A stretch of DNA of 13,648 nucleotides from Rhodospirillaceae bacterium (GTDB taxonomy: Bacteria > Pseudomonadota > Alphaproteobacteria > UBA7985): positions 1 to 13,648 of the forward strand of contig PAFB01000100.1 in the NCBI GenBank assembly GCA_002700865.1. Reading direction: 5' to 3'. A program made the translations under genes and the position numbers. This document shows positions 1 through 7,073 of this stretch, in pieces; the stretch's first letter is position 1, and each line of letters opens with the position of its first letter. Under the pieces are notes generated by a model. It had not been told where the DNA came from. It saw only the letters and a program-made list of their open reading frames with translations, and did no database searches.

Positions 1-587
1 CACCTGATGTGGTGGCCACAGCCGACAACGGCGACAAAGCCATTGAGCTCGCCAAGAAGCACAAACCCGACCTCGCGTTGATGGACATCATGATCAAGGG
101 CGACATGACGGGCATCGAAGCTGCAGGAGAGATCAAGAAGCACATGGACATCCCCGTGGTGTTCTTGACCGCCTACGCCGATGAAAACACATTGTCCAAA
201 GCCAAGCACGCGGAGCCGCACGGCTACATCCTCAAGCCGTTTAAAGAGGTGGACATCCAGACCGCGGTGGAGATGGCGCTGCACAAGCACGGCAAGGAGT
301 TGGAGTTGAAAAACGAGGCTGACTTTTTGCGCACCATGGCCGAGCACAAGGAGGACGCCTCGGCCATGGTCCACGCCATACACAAGGAGCAAGCCTTGGC
401 CATGGTCAGGGCCGAATTGCTGGCTGGCGCGCCAGCCGAGGACCCGCCCAAGCCGCTGAAAAGCCGCCCCAGCCAACCGATAACGCCCCGGTTTGCGGGT
501 CCGTGGGCGTCTCTAGTCCCGCCAGTCGAGTCCGCTTCGCGCGCTCTGCGTCTGCGCAGCGCTGAGGGGGACAGTGTCAGTTCCTGA
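1..587 (+). CDS. Response regulator, receiver domain (5' end outside window), with abnormal C-terminal tail
   Basis: The reading frame is open from base 3, so the start codon and first beta strand lie left of the window. The remaining receiver domain has the phospho-acceptor Asp in LALMDIM (codon 84-86), the conserved Thr in VVFLTAYAD and the conserved Lys in YILKPF. A sensor kinase would phosphorylate this Asp; the partner is not visible. The receiver is followed by a charged helical stretch, probably coiled coil, that includes a 12-residue tandem repeat (345-416). No DNA-binding or enzymatic output domain is seen, so it may be a single-domain or helical-tail regulator. The last ~55 residues are low-complexity Pro/Ser/Arg-rich sequence. 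They are the antisense of a zapE remnant, so the original C-terminus was probably lost and replaced by read-through to the TGA at 585-587. The receiver assignment is firm; the tail is doubtful. Confidence 0.85.
   Translation, partial: PDVVATADNGDKAIELAKKHKPDLALMDIMIKGDMTGIEAAGEIKKHMDIPVVFLTAYADENTLSKAKHAEPHGYILKPFKEVDIQTAVEMALHKHGKELELKNEADFLRTMAEHKEDASAMVHAIHKEQALAMVRAELLAGAPAEDPPKPLKSRPSQPITPRFAGPWASLVPPVESASRALRLRSAEGDSVSS
345..416 (+). repeat. Two tandem 36-bp imperfect repeats inside the response regulator
   Basis: Unit 1 (345-380) and unit 2 (381-416) match at 28 of 36 bases by hand alignment. They encode HKEDASAMVHAI and HKEQALAMVRAE. The duplication is in frame and lies in the helical segment after the receiver domain. 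It ends 5 bp before the 422-437 palindrome. Confidence 0.75.
422..437. repeat. 16-bp perfect palindrome at the response regulator/zapE junction
   Basis: The sequence GGCTGGCGCGCCAGCC equals its own reverse complement. It lies where zapE-like coding ends on the minus strand and response-regulator-like coding ends on the plus strand. Whether it caused the join or is chance in GC-rich DNA cannot be told from sequence alone. Confidence 0.7.
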
Positions 588-700
588 TACAGGGTGTCGA
601 GCGCCTCAACCGCACGCCGCTGCGCCGCCTGTGGCCGCAAGGCTCCCGACGTCAGGGCACGCTCATAGAGCTCTAAGGGAGAGGCAGATCTGGTCGACAT
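422..700 (-). pseudogene. zapE: Truncated 5' remnant of a zapE/AFG1-family ATPase gene
   Basis: Translation from ATG 700-698 gives an N-terminus typical of alphaproteobacterial ZapE/AFG1-like ATPases: SPLELYERALTSGALRP, then AAQRRAVEALDTLYQEL, a basic linker, and GWLGRLFSGL at about residues 75-84. In intact members this leads into a Walker A loop and the AAA+ core. Here the similarity stops near residue 93 (base ~422). The frame continues only as the antisense of the response regulator and ends near 224. All ATPase motifs are therefore missing and the fragment cannot be functional. ZapE is a Z-ring-associated ATPase in E. coli; the mitochondrial homologue is AFG1/LACE1. An intrinsic terminator lies only 22 bp upstream of the start codon and no promoter or good ribosome binding site is visible. 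The family call comes from remembered consensus, not a search. Confidence 0.6.
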
Positions 701-722
701 GATTGTGTGTTAGCCTGAAAAC

Positions 723-748
723 AAAAAAGGGGGAAGTCACCTTCCCCC
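723..748 (-). terminator. Rho-independent terminator after the exported-protein genes
   Basis: On the minus strand an 8-bp perfect stem (GGGGGAAG / CTTCCCCC) with a GTGA loop is followed by TTTTTTGTTTT. It lies about 30 bp after the stop codon of the 767-residue exported protein. It should end that transcript before the zapE remnant. Confidence 0.88.
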
Positions 749-778
749 TCCTGTGATCATGCGCGGCAGGTCAGGGCG

Positions 779-3082
779 CTAGAACGGCAAAGGAATTGGC
801 AATCCGTTCACGCTCGCCGGTTCACCTGCCGGAATATCGATGATGAACTCCAAGGCACCATCATCAGCCGGGATGCCGAAACCGCCGACGATCGCAAGAC
901 CACCCAGAACCTGCTGCAGCGTCTCAAAGGTATCGGGGTAATCCGAACCGCCACTGGTCGCGATCTCTTCAACCAAACGAGAAATCTCAGCCTGGGTTTC
1001 CAGCGCACCCGTCACACGGATAATGACCGACCCCACCGAGTAGTTCGGCGGCATCAACGGGTTGATATCGACCTGGCCCGACGCCGTCAGCTCAACCATT
1101 CCACCGGTCACAGAGGAGGGCTCGATCACCACGCTGGGCGGTGACGCGAACAGCCGCGGAAGCAGGGCCGCGCTGGCCATAACCAGTGTCGATGGGTCGA
1201 AGTCGGGGCTCAGCAGGGTGTCGGTCGGCGGCAGCATTACGTCGTCCGCGATGGCCAGTATCATTGCCATCGGAATGTCTGTGACATCGACCTGCAACAC
1301 GGCATCAGTGGGCATCAGTCCCGGGCCATCCGCGCCCAGCACCAGATCAACCAGCATCGGATCAAACATCAAGCGATCGTCAAAGTTGGCAGCCAGCCCC
1401 GAGAAAGCAATCAACTGCGATATCCGCGCCTGGTCGGTCTTCATATCGTGGTTGGAAAGGCTGATGTCTGCCGACGCGAGATAGGCTTCGTAGGCCCCCA
1501 TCTCTGTCGGTGTCACGCCGCTGACGTAAACGTCTTCCACCCCGACGGCGAGGTCAGGCAGATAAAGCGCCAGCGCCAGCCTGATCCCGTCTCCGAGCGT
1601 CAACCCGTCCTGTATCGAACCCAATAGAACGTCGCGTATCACCGCCAGACTGTCATTGATCTGGTAACTGGCCGAAATCTCGCCGGCTTGGAAAATCAGC
1701 GATCCCGGCAGAACGACATCCACGTCGAGCACGCGAGCCGCCAGCCTTTGCAAGTCGCTGTCGCCGTTGATCGCCAGCTCAGAACTAAACTCGGTGCCAC
1801 CGAGGATGAACGTCAGCTGCTCATCCGGCGAACCTGGGAAATTAATGGCAATTTCCCCCAGCTCGATTGCCAGATCAGATCTCTCAACCGCACCCATGTA
1901 CCATTGTAACAAAGGTCCAGCGGCCAGCAGATTGAGGTCTAAGGCCGCAGCGGTGGGGTCTTCCAAGGCGCTGACATCCGAACCGCGCACCTGCGCAGAA
2001 AGGACACTCAGGAGCGCGCCGATGGGTTTAAAGTCATGGTCAGCGCTCAAAATCGTCCGCCCAGTAATGGTGCCGCCGTCGAAACTCAAAAGCGGGAATT
2101 CGCTGCCGGGCGGGAAACCATCAATCATATAGACCAAACCACCGATTTCCGCGTCGGTGTTGTCGGTCTGTTGCTCATGGTCGTACTGTGACAGCAGGCT
2201 CAGTCCGTCGAACTCAATCCGTCCGTCAATGTCGAGCAGGCTCGAGTCATTCAGGACCAGTTTGCCCATGTCCAGGGAGCCTTCGAGACTGACCATCTCG
2301 CCTTCAAACAGCGGAACCAGGCTATCAATCACGTTGGCGATGGCGTCGGTGGGTGTGATGACACCCGCGCTAGCCATGAAGAACTGCTTGATGGCATGGT
2401 TGATCTCGGTGTGCAGATACCATTCCGGAATGTTGATCAGCTCTGAACTTGCGCCGATGGTTTCCAGCGTAATGATCTCCGAACCGCCACTCACGAGCGC
2501 GAGGTTGTCGAGGCCAAGGTCGAGCGTTACCCGCGGGTCTTCTGCGCGCTCATCATAGGTAAAAATCACACCGTCGAGCGTGAGATAGTTCCCCTCGGCC
2601 GCCCCTGCCAGACCAGCGAACAGATCATCAATCGTAAATCGCACGCGTTCAATGGCGCGGGCATCTGTATTCACAGTCATGGACACGCGGAAAATTTCTG
2701 AACGGAAGGACGTGTTCAGCATGGCGGCAACGCCAGACAGCAAAGGCGCCAGATCGATTTTCAGCTCAAGCGCGCCCGACGCTTTGACTTCCGCGTCAAA
2801 GGCCAAACTCCCCAGCGGCAGCCCGGATATATTGGCGCCCTGAAAGACCACGTCAAAGTCCGTCGCTGAACCCTCGTCCGGGGTGACTGACAGCGCGGTA
2901 TAATCCACCGGAAGGCCCAAAAACAGCGAAACCGGCTCCTGCATCATGTCGGAGACAACGCTTTCTATCTGCTCGGAGGACAACCCCTGAGTCTGAGTCT
3001 GAGCTTGGGCAAACCCACCGGTGAGCAGGCTAAGGCCAACAACAGCCGCGCTGGTTACTAAAGTACGAAAATGTTTTGTCAT
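779..3082 (-). CDS. Large exported protein of unknown function (paralogue of upstream neighbour)
   Basis: This encodes 767 residues from ATG 3082-3080. The frame is open further upstream, but this start gives a clean signal peptide (MTKHFR, hydrophobic core, AQA cleavage site near residue 27) and has AAGGG about 8 nt upstream. The mature part shows no enzyme motif. It alternates short amphipathic beta strands with phrases such as VTLDLGLDNLALV and LDIDGRIEFDGLSLL, as in AsmA-, YdgA/DUF945- or DUF2125-like periplasmic proteins, but I cannot assign it to any of these. Residues ~600-767 align with the C-terminal part of the upstream gene: VDVTDIPMAM against VEVTGLPMAN, then PPSV/PPRV, a GS...G block and a final NGxP. 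The protein is probably periplasmic or outer-membrane associated and co-transcribed with its paralogue. Confidence 0.8.
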   Translation of the reverse strand: MTKHFRTLVTSAAVVGLSLLTGGFAQAQTQTQGLSSEQIESVVSDMMQEPVSLFLGLPVDYTALSVTPDEGSATDFDVVFQGANISGLPLGSLAFDAEVKASGALELKIDLAPLLSGVAAMLNTSFRSEIFRVSMTVNTDARAIERVRFTIDDLFAGLAGAAEGNYLTLDGVIFTYDERAEDPRVTLDLGLDNLALVSGGSEIITLETIGASSELINIPEWYLHTEINHAIKQFFMASAGVITPTDAIANVIDSLVPLFEGEMVSLEGSLDMGKLVLNDSSLLDIDGRIEFDGLSLLSQYDHEQQTDNTDAEIGGLVYMIDGFPPGSEFPLLSFDGGTITGRTILSADHDFKPIGALLSVLSAQVRGSDVSALEDPTAAALDLNLLAAGPLLQWYMGAVERSDLAIELGEIAINFPGSPDEQLTFILGGTEFSSELAINGDSDLQRLAARVLDVDVVLPGSLIFQAGEISASYQINDSLAVIRDVLLGSIQDGLTLGDGIRLALALYLPDLAVGVEDVYVSGVTPTEMGAYEAYLASADISLSNHDMKTDQARISQLIAFSGLAANFDDRLMFDPMLVDLVLGADGPGLMPTDAVLQVDVTDIPMAMILAIADDVMLPPTDTLLSPDFDPSTLVMASAALLPRLFASPPSVVIEPSSVTGGMVELTASGQVDINPLMPPNYSVGSVIIRVTGALETQAEISRLVEEIATSGGSDYPDTFETLQQVLGGLAIVGGFGIPADDGALEFIIDIPAGEPASVNGLPIPLPF

Positions 3083-3106
3083 CCGCCAAACCCTTTCAGA
3101 AACGTC

Positions 3107-3147
3107 TATATAAGCGCATTCTAAAATTAAAAGCTGGGGAAACTCAA
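3107..3147 (-). promoter_or_regulatory. Possible weak promoter upstream of the 767-residue exported protein
   Basis: The gap between the two exported-protein genes is AT-rich compared with its surroundings. On the minus strand it carries TTGAGT (3147-3142) followed about 17 bp later by TTAGAA, and a TATATA at 3112-3107. Matches to consensus are partial. The gene could equally be read through from upstream. Confidence 0.25.
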
Positions 3148-3173
3148 TTGCAGATCCACTTTTCCAGTTTAAT

Positions 3174-3192
3174 GCGCCTTGCAAAAAGGCGC
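3174..3192 (-). other. Hairpin just after the stop codon of the 619-residue exported protein
   Basis: A 7-bp perfect inverted repeat (GCGCCTT / AAGGCGC, 5-nt loop) starts a few bases after the TAG at 3199-3197. No T-run follows on either strand, so it is not a standard intrinsic terminator. It could tune read-through or RNA stability between the paralogues. Confidence 0.45.
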
Positions 3193-3196
3193 GCGC

Positions 3197-5056
3197 CTAG
3201 CGCTGATTCAGTGGCGTTCCATTGAGTTCGATTTCCCCGAATTGCGTCAATTCCAGCACGTACGTGCGTTCACTCGAGCTCGAAGCCGTTCCCAGATCGC
3301 GCAGGCGTGTCGCCCAACCGGCGATGCGGCGCCCATAATCGGCTAAGCCTTGTTCGTCTTCAGTATCCGCCGCCAGAGCCGCGTCAGTTGTTGCATTGGC
3401 CCGCGCTTCAACCTGACTGAGGCCGGCAATCGTCGCGGTAAAGCTGCCAAAGCCGAACAGAGGCGGGATTGGCATGACTTGGTGCTCGCCCATGATGGTC
3501 ATGGTGTAGTCATCGGCAACAGCGCTGGTGTCAGAAACGCTCACGCGCGGGGGTTGGATCAGGAAGGGCGTGATCATGCCCAATGCGCCGCTGACCAACG
3601 AACGCAGCAGCGCGCCCGGGTCTTGGATCGAGCCATCGCGCGGTAAGCTACTGAGGGTCTGGCGCAGGTTCGCCATGGGCAGGCCAGTCACTTCCACCGT
3701 GCTTTCAAACTGATTTGGCACCAGGCTTTGTGACAAAGGGTCGAACCGGATTAACCGTTCACCCAGAACCGGCACCAGCCCCGGGATCACAATCGGATCA
3801 GGCTCGACGCCTTCAGGCGCGTTTAGGGCGCGCAGGTCGATTCCTTTGGCTTGTCCGCGCAGAGTGACGAAGCCGCCGTCAAGCCGCATGTCCGTCAGCC
3901 CAAGCGCACCCTGCACCTGCTCCATCGACAGCGAAAACAAACGGTCAGGCAGGGCAAAAACCAGGTCTTCGGCGAAGCCTTCGATCCCCATGGCGTCGAA
4001 AAACAGCAGAGTATCGGCCAGAATTGACCAGTTGGAGCCGGGCTCAGAGGGCTTGAACAGCGAGGCCAGTGCCTCAGAAAACCCTTCAACATCAGCGCCC
4101 TCAAGATCAATCTTGATCGCGCCGGAAGCCATCCCGGCGAAGTCTTCCCGACGGCGAATGTCCAATCCATTGAGGGCGATATTCACCATCTGGGTTTTCA
4201 GCCTGTCCCCTTTGGACGAGGCAGGGATGGAAAAGCCCTCGAGTGAAATTTCGAGGTCCTGCGGGCCATAGAACAGTGACAGGCCGCTGACCTGCAAGTC
4301 CGTAAACGACGACGAGGCGGGCAAGTACAGATTTTCCAGATGCGCCAGCGTTGAGGCCAATAGCGCGTCACCACCCTCGTCCCGCGCGCTCAGGAAACGC
4401 AAATCGAGCGAGCGACCAAGGCTGGCGTAGGGCGCACCCGCCGCGCCCCCAGTCCAGCGGCCCTCATAGATCAGGTTGTCAATCGACAAGGCAAAGCGCG
4501 TGTCTGGGTCGCCGCTTGCTGTCGGTCCCGCGCCGCCACTGCCTGCCAGATCAGAAAGCCGCAGAGCGTAGCCGTTTTGGTCCGCGCGCATGACAACTTC
4601 GCCGGCGAGGTAAAAGCCACCGGACGCTGTGGTCATCTGTAGATCGGAAATTCGGTAATCCAGGCTTTGATACCCTTTGATGGCATCGTTCCATTCCCCA
4701 CTGAGCCGCCATTCAGCGGCAGTAATCGAGGAGCCATCGGCATTGCGAACGCTGGTGGGCATTTCCTCGCTGGAAACGGCGTAAACCTGATCGCCTAGCG
4801 ACCTGACCTGCAAGCGAACCTGTCCCGCCGGTATGCTGCCGTAACGCGCGCCCCGAAGGGAAACAACATCGTCTCGCACCGTGACACCATCCGCATCAAA
4901 TGCCAGCGGCCCAAACAGGCCGAAGGTGTGACGGAGTTCGGACTCAACAACCGATCCCACGCCTTGAGCCGTCGCCGGAGAGGCTGCAATTTGCGTGACT
5001 GCGGAAACGGCGAGGAGGGCCGAAGTGATTTTGGTCAGCAGGCGAAGGGGAGACAA
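3197..5056 (-). CDS. Exported protein of unknown function (paralogue of downstream neighbour)
   Basis: This encodes 619 residues from a TTG start. The codon just upstream is an in-frame TGA, so the frame cannot start earlier, and GGAGG lies at a good distance (5064-5069). The N-terminus is a signal peptide: MSPLRLLTK, a hydrophobic stretch, and ATA cleavage near residue 30. The mature protein is rich in predicted beta strands (for example ISDLQM, FALSIDNLIYEG, LQVSGLSLFYG, LEGFSIP). It has no catalytic motif, transmembrane anchor or lipobox that I can see. Residues ~455-619 align with the C-terminus of the next gene: VTGLPMAN, PPRVSVS, PPLFGFGSF, and ELNGTP at the end. The two genes are 114 bp apart on the same strand and likely act together in the periplasm. 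A role as an AsmA/YdgA-like envelope protein is only a guess. Confidence 0.8.
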   Translation of the reverse strand: MSPLRLLTKITSALLAVSAVTQIAASPATAQGVGSVVESELRHTFGLFGPLAFDADGVTVRDDVVSLRGARYGSIPAGQVRLQVRSLGDQVYAVSSEEMPTSVRNADGSSITAAEWRLSGEWNDAIKGYQSLDYRISDLQMTTASGGFYLAGEVVMRADQNGYALRLSDLAGSGGAGPTASGDPDTRFALSIDNLIYEGRWTGGAAGAPYASLGRSLDLRFLSARDEGGDALLASTLAHLENLYLPASSSFTDLQVSGLSLFYGPQDLEISLEGFSIPASSKGDRLKTQMVNIALNGLDIRRREDFAGMASGAIKIDLEGADVEGFSEALASLFKPSEPGSNWSILADTLLFFDAMGIEGFAEDLVFALPDRLFSLSMEQVQGALGLTDMRLDGGFVTLRGQAKGIDLRALNAPEGVEPDPIVIPGLVPVLGERLIRFDPLSQSLVPNQFESTVEVTGLPMANLRQTLSSLPRDGSIQDPGALLRSLVSGALGMITPFLIQPPRVSVSDTSAVADDYTMTIMGEHQVMPIPPLFGFGSFTATIAGLSQVEARANATTDAALAADTEDEQGLADYGRRIAGWATRLRDLGTASSSSERTYVLELTQFGEIELNGTPLNQR

Positions 5057-5063
5057 TCAGAAG

Positions 5064-5069
5064 ACCTCC
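5064..5069 (-). promoter_or_regulatory. Ribosome binding site supporting a TTG start
   Basis: GGAGGT on the minus strand lies 7 nt before the TTG at 5056-5054. Together with the in-frame TGA directly before it, this fixes the start of the 619-residue exported protein. Confidence 0.75.
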
Positions 5070-5157
5070 GATAGGACGTGTTTCGAGGCTGGAACGACCC
5101 CAAATGGTGAGTATGCAGCGGCATTGATGAATGCCTTGCAGACAGCCTTTAGACAAC

Positions 5158-5170
5158 AATTGCAGCAATT
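5158..5170. repeat. 13-bp inverted repeat, possible operator
   Basis: AATTGC-A-GCAATT is a perfect inverted repeat with a one-base centre in the plsC/exported-protein gap. It could bind a dimeric regulator, but no known operator was recognised. Confidence 0.3.
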
Positions 5171-5180
5171 TCGCGAACAA

Positions 5181-5196
5181 ATAAACGATTGTTTAT
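5181..5196. repeat. 16-bp inverted repeat, possible operator or hairpin
   Basis: ATAAAC-GATT-GTTTAT has 6-bp perfect arms. It lies ~43 bp downstream of the plsC stop codon and ~125 bp upstream of the next gene. It lacks a GC-rich stem with a T-run, so a terminator is unlikely. Confidence 0.3.
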
Positions 5197-5238
5197 CAGC
5201 ATACTTTCTCGCATTAGGAGAAAAATCCGAGCCTTTGT

Positions 5239-5997
5239 TCAGACTTTTGCCGCAGCCGTTTCTGCTTCATCAGAAAGCTTGGGCTCAAAACCATCGGGCA
5301 GCAGAGCCATAGAGGCATTTTCGATGGCATCGGAGACCTGATTGAGGAAGCCGCGCTTATCTAGACCGGGCAGAATAGCCGGTTGAATAGAGACCGTAAT
5401 CTGCCCTGCTTTCAGTCCCTTAAAACCCCGGTCCCAGTAAACCCCGCTGTCTGTACCAACAGGCACGACCGGCAGCGCCAGTTTTTCGTACATGGCGGCA
5501 ACACCGGGGTGGTAGCGACCCTTGACGCCAGGCACGGTGCGCGTGCCTTCGGGGAAGATAATCACGGGCAGACCCTGATCAGCCTTTGCCGCTGAGTCCA
5601 CCAGCAGCTTTTTCAGGGAAGACAGCCCCGCCGAGCGATCCAGCGCCACGACGTCAAGCCGGCGGATAAACCATCCGAAAATTGGCTGAGTCAGCAGTTC
5701 TTCCTTCATCACGTAAGCCGCATCAGGAATCAGCAGGGCCCAGATCACAGTATCGAAGAAAGACTGGTGCTTGGAGGCGAGGATGTAGGGCTTTTCAGGC
5801 AGGTTTTCCAAGCCTTCAACCTTCCATGTCACGCCTGCAAAAATGCGCGAAATGGCCAGAACGCCTCTGGCCCAAAATAGTCCGAAGGCAAAAGTTGCAC
5901 CCTTGCCAAAAAAGACGACGGGCCAGCCAACAAGGCCAAGCACGCCTGTCCACAGATATCCAACCAGTTTCGCAAGTGTCGAACGGAGATTTGCCAT
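5239..5997 (-). CDS. plsC: 1-acylglycerol-3-phosphate O-acyltransferase
   Basis: This encodes 252 residues from ATG 5997-5995. An ATG six codons earlier (6015) is possible, and neither start has a strong ribosome binding site. The enzyme transfers an acyl group to lysophosphatidic acid to form phosphatidic acid at the inner membrane. Family motifs are clear: HQSFFD (HX4D, His77 and Asp82) for catalysis and FPEGTR (148-153) for glycerol-phosphate binding. A hydrophobic N-terminal segment (about 13-50) anchors it to the membrane. Size fits the family. It lies 95 bp downstream of ftsX on the same strand, so it is probably in the ftsEX operon, an arrangement I recall from other alphaproteobacteria. 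Other lysophospholipid acyltransferases of the same fold (such as OlsA) cannot be excluded. Confidence 0.9.
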   Translation of the reverse strand: MANLRSTLAKLVGYLWTGVLGLVGWPVVFFGKGATFAFGLFWARGVLAISRIFAGVTWKVEGLENLPEKPYILASKHQSFFDTVIWALLIPDAAYVMKEELLTQPIFGWFIRRLDVVALDRSAGLSSLKKLLVDSAAKADQGLPVIIFPEGTRTVPGVKGRYHPGVAAMYEKLALPVVPVGTDSGVYWDRGFKGLKAGQITVSIQPAILPGLDKRGFLNQVSDAIENASMALLPDGFEPKLSDEAETAAAKV

Positions 5998-6092
5998 GGA
6001 AAATTTGTACCTCATCGGGCTTGTGGAACAGGCATCTGCCTACTCTCGTCTTCGCCTAGGTTAACGCGCTCGTTCAAAGGTTCAAGTCTAAG

Positions 6093-7073
6093 CTAAAATG
6101 TGCGTTTTAGTTTTCTGAGGACATTCCAACGCGCAGAAAACACGGAGACCAAAATCAACAGGCAAACCATCAAAATCATCACCGGCACCTGAAGCGGCAG
6201 CAGAACGCTCGGCTCCTGTAACACGCGCGGCCAATAAGCGAGCTGCAAGGTCCAACCGGCCGCCACGCCCACGACCACCCCAAGCAAGGCACTGCGCAGA
6301 GTGAAACCAACAAACTCTGCCATTATCACCGCATCCGCTGCGCCGGACAGGTACAGAACGTCGATTACCCTCGCCTGCAAATCCACAGCCTGACCGATGA
6401 CCAAAGCCGCCGTCACGCTCACCACGATGAGCACGGCGGCAACCAAACCGGCCCCCTTGGACAGTTCTGCACGCCGGGTCTCATGCAGAAAAGTGCGCAA
6501 TTCCGCGTTGTCATCCAGTACTGAACCCGGTGCAGCACGGTCCAAATCTGCCCTCAGCCCCGCCACATCCAAGGCCGCGCGACGGGCGCGCTTGACCGAA
6601 ATGATGGTAGGCAAAGGGACTTGTGCCATCACCGTCGCGCCCAGCGTGTCCTCAACAAGAGCCCGCGTTTGCTCCCGATTGAGCATTTCGATCCGACCCA
6701 ACCCATCGGTATTCTGCAAACGGTCCAGCGCCCGCTGTACTGCTGGATCAGCGTCGCTGGGCGTCAGGCCCGGGGTTGAGGGGACGAAAACGGTCAGTTC
6801 GCTGTTGGCCAGACCAATGGACTCCTGCACCTCAAACAGACGCTGCGTGGTTTGCAGCGCGAAGAAAGTGGCGAGCAGGGCCATCAGTCCGAGAATCAGA
6901 GGCAGCAAAACAGCCGCGCCCTGCCCGCGAAACACCATCAGCGGTTTTCGCGCCGTGGCGATCTGCCGCCACCCGCGCCGGTGGGGGTGGGGGTGGGGGT
7001 GCGGGTGCGGGCGTTGGGACCTTTGCTGCGCGGCACTGTGACGGACAGGTTTTTTGGTCGGCTTCGAGGTCAT
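6093..7073 (-). CDS. ftsX: Cell-division protein FtsX, with a His-Pro repeat tail
   Basis: This encodes 326 residues. FtsX is the membrane subunit of the FtsE-FtsX complex, which couples cytoplasmic ATP hydrolysis to periplasmic peptidoglycan hydrolase activation at the septum. The layout fits: a cytoplasmic tail (1-50), TM1 (~53-73), a large periplasmic domain with TVFVPS and DLDRAAPGSVLDD, and then three more TM segments (~207-227, 250-275, 290-311) with a short basic C-terminus. The ATG start overlaps the ftsE stop as ATGA (7073-7070), showing translational coupling. The tail is odd: residues 22-31 are PHPHPHPHPH, flanked by Arg/Lys, encoded by the complement of a G-tract repeat. It could bind metal or be a neutral repeat expansion. 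Sequence identity to known FtsX is probably low apart from topology, but the ftsE overlap makes the call firm. Confidence 0.92.
   Translation of the reverse strand: MTSKPTKKPVRHSAAQQRSQRPHPHPHPHPHRRGWRQIATARKPLMVFRGQGAAVLLPLILGLMALLATFFALQTTQRLFEVQESIGLANSELTVFVPSTPGLTPSDADPAVQRALDRLQNTDGLGRIEMLNREQTRALVEDTLGATVMAQVPLPTIISVKRARRAALDVAGLRADLDRAAPGSVLDDNAELRTFLHETRRAELSKGAGLVAAVLIVVSVTAALVIGQAVDLQARVIDVLYLSGAADAVIMAEFVGFTLRSALLGVVVGVAAGWTLQLAYWPRVLQEPSVLLPLQVPVMILMVCLLILVSVFSARWNVLRKLKRTF
6981..7012 (+). repeat. G-tract hexamer repeat (GGGGGT-like) with G-quadruplex potential
   Basis: The plus strand carries three GGGGG tracts separated by single T residues, then two GGG tracts separated by TGC. 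This is a textbook G4-forming pattern. It lies on the template strand of ftsX and encodes the His-Pro repeat. As a short-unit repeat it is prone to slippage; whole 6-bp units would keep the frame. Confidence 0.8.

Larger units (their letters stand above)
5057..5238. other. Intergenic region with regulatory potential before the exported-protein genes
   Basis: This 182-bp gap has no credible ORF. It is AT-rich compared with its surroundings, contains two short inverted repeats (listed separately), and ends at a strong Shine-Dalgarno for the 619-residue protein. I could not pick a convincing -35/-10 pair or an intrinsic terminator for plsC. Confidence 0.4.

Noticed and set aside
224..421. Minus-strand continuation of the zapE remnant as coding sequence
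   Set aside because: It is the exact antisense of a conserved receiver domain and its helix, and the Ser/Cys-rich product resembles no ATPase core.
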